From the NCBI GenBank assembly GCA_964589935.1, contig CAZPVD010000003.1:62001-126000 (forward strand): a DNA stretch of 64,000 nt, read 5' to 3'. Below, in pieces: positions 63,736-64,000 of this stretch. Position numbers and translations under genes: made by a program. A model generated the notes under the pieces. That model saw nothing but the letters and a program-made list of their open reading frames with translations. It did no database searches and had not been told where the DNA came from. Origin of the DNA: VHCN01 sp964589935 (GTDB lineage Bacteria; Verrucomicrobiota; Verrucomicrobiia; Limisphaerales; VHCN01). The first letter of the stretch is position 1. Each line of letters begins with the position of its first letter.

Positions 63736-64000
63736 TCACGGGCTTGCCGCCGGCGCGTAAAGTTTCGCCAGTTCGAGCAGCACGGTTTCAAGCCGTTTGT
63801 AATAATCCGCCTCAGGCATCGTGGCCTTCGCGTCGCGCAGCTTCGCCACCTCCAATTCGAGCGCGTCACGTTTCATCCGCACTTCCGCCGGCATCTGCCG
63901 CTCCGCCGCGCTGCGGACGAGATGAAGCTGGTGCGCGCGCAGGCCGTCGAGCGCGGCCTTGTCCGTCGCCTTTTTCACCGCGCGCACGCCGCGGAACCAG
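63736..64000 (-). CDS. C-terminal part of an upstream gene (cut by the window edge)
   Basis: The frame is open to the right edge and continues through W-F-R-G-V-R, so the start is outside the window. The 88 visible residues are helical and charged (VAKLRDAKATMPEADYYKRL), suggesting a coiled coil or helical bundle. I cannot name the family. The stop is 58 bases from the start of the exported protein on the same strand, so they may be in one operon. Confidence 0.7.
   Translation of the reverse strand, partial: WFRGVRAVKKATDKAALDGLRAHQLHLVRSAAERQMPAEVRMKRDALELEVAKLRDAKATMPEADYYKRLETVLLELAKLYAPAASP

Overview
This 64 kb window is GC-rich bacterial chromosome with densely packed genes on both strands. 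The gene families point to the Verrucomicrobiota, probably the Pedosphaera/Limisphaera side; that placement is inference. The signs are a DUF1501 Tat protein, a PVC-type membrane-bound dehydrogenase fused to a haem domain, Tat-exported Gfo/Idh proteins, a pseudopilin with a C-terminal DGHVE motif, lamin-tail plus CotH and IPT/TIG secreted proteins, and many Sel1-repeat proteins. I saw no rRNA, tRNA, CRISPR array, prophage, transposase or plasmid gene.

Layout. 1-7.6 kb: dprA, two Sel1-repeat proteins and ygfZ. 7.6-20.5 kb: a GAF protein, an oxidoreductase, mazG, a lamin-tail/CotH protein, an M29 aminopeptidase, alpha-glucan phosphorylase, rlmN, hisH and DUF1501. 20.5-30.4 kb: citramalate synthase, a thioredoxin lipoprotein, valS, an unaccompanied sdhB, a Tat oxidoreductase, a MerR/GyrI regulator and a class V aminotransferase. 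30.6-40.3 kb: a giant dehydrogenase-cytochrome, a pseudopilin, a LysM protein, topoisomerase III, a eukaryotic-type hisA and a lone receiver protein. 40.4-54 kb: a secreted-protein operon with an unusual paralogous pair, a TIG-repeat adhesin-like protein, an esterase, ppk1, a Sel1 lipoprotein and a SNF2 helicase. 54.3-60.1 kb: a four-gene lipid operon. 60.2-64 kb: a GIDE-LemA fusion, a DUF167 protein, a HAD phosphatase-like protein and secreted unknowns.

Two things stand out. First, lplT, lnt, aas and an alpha/beta hydrolase form one minus-strand operon in which every junction is a 4-base start/stop overlap. From known biochemistry, Lnt makes lysophospholipid while acylating lipoproteins, LplT flips lysophospholipid inward, and Aas reacylates it, so the operon would encode a lipoprotein-acylation and lysolipid-recycling circuit.

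Second, short palindromic and tandem repeats of several families are embedded in coding genes with the reading frame intact. A REPIN-like double hairpin with GTAG heads lies in valS, and a second copy supplies the ygfZ stop codon. Repeats with a 7-base period, two of them arranged as inverted pairs, lie in rlmN, valS, the alpha/beta hydrolase, the lnt 3' end and one spacer. An 11-base-period palindrome forms the rlmN tail, and further palindromes fill spacers between convergent genes. They resemble in behaviour the Rickettsia palindromic elements that insert into proteins, but I do not recognise the heptad family.
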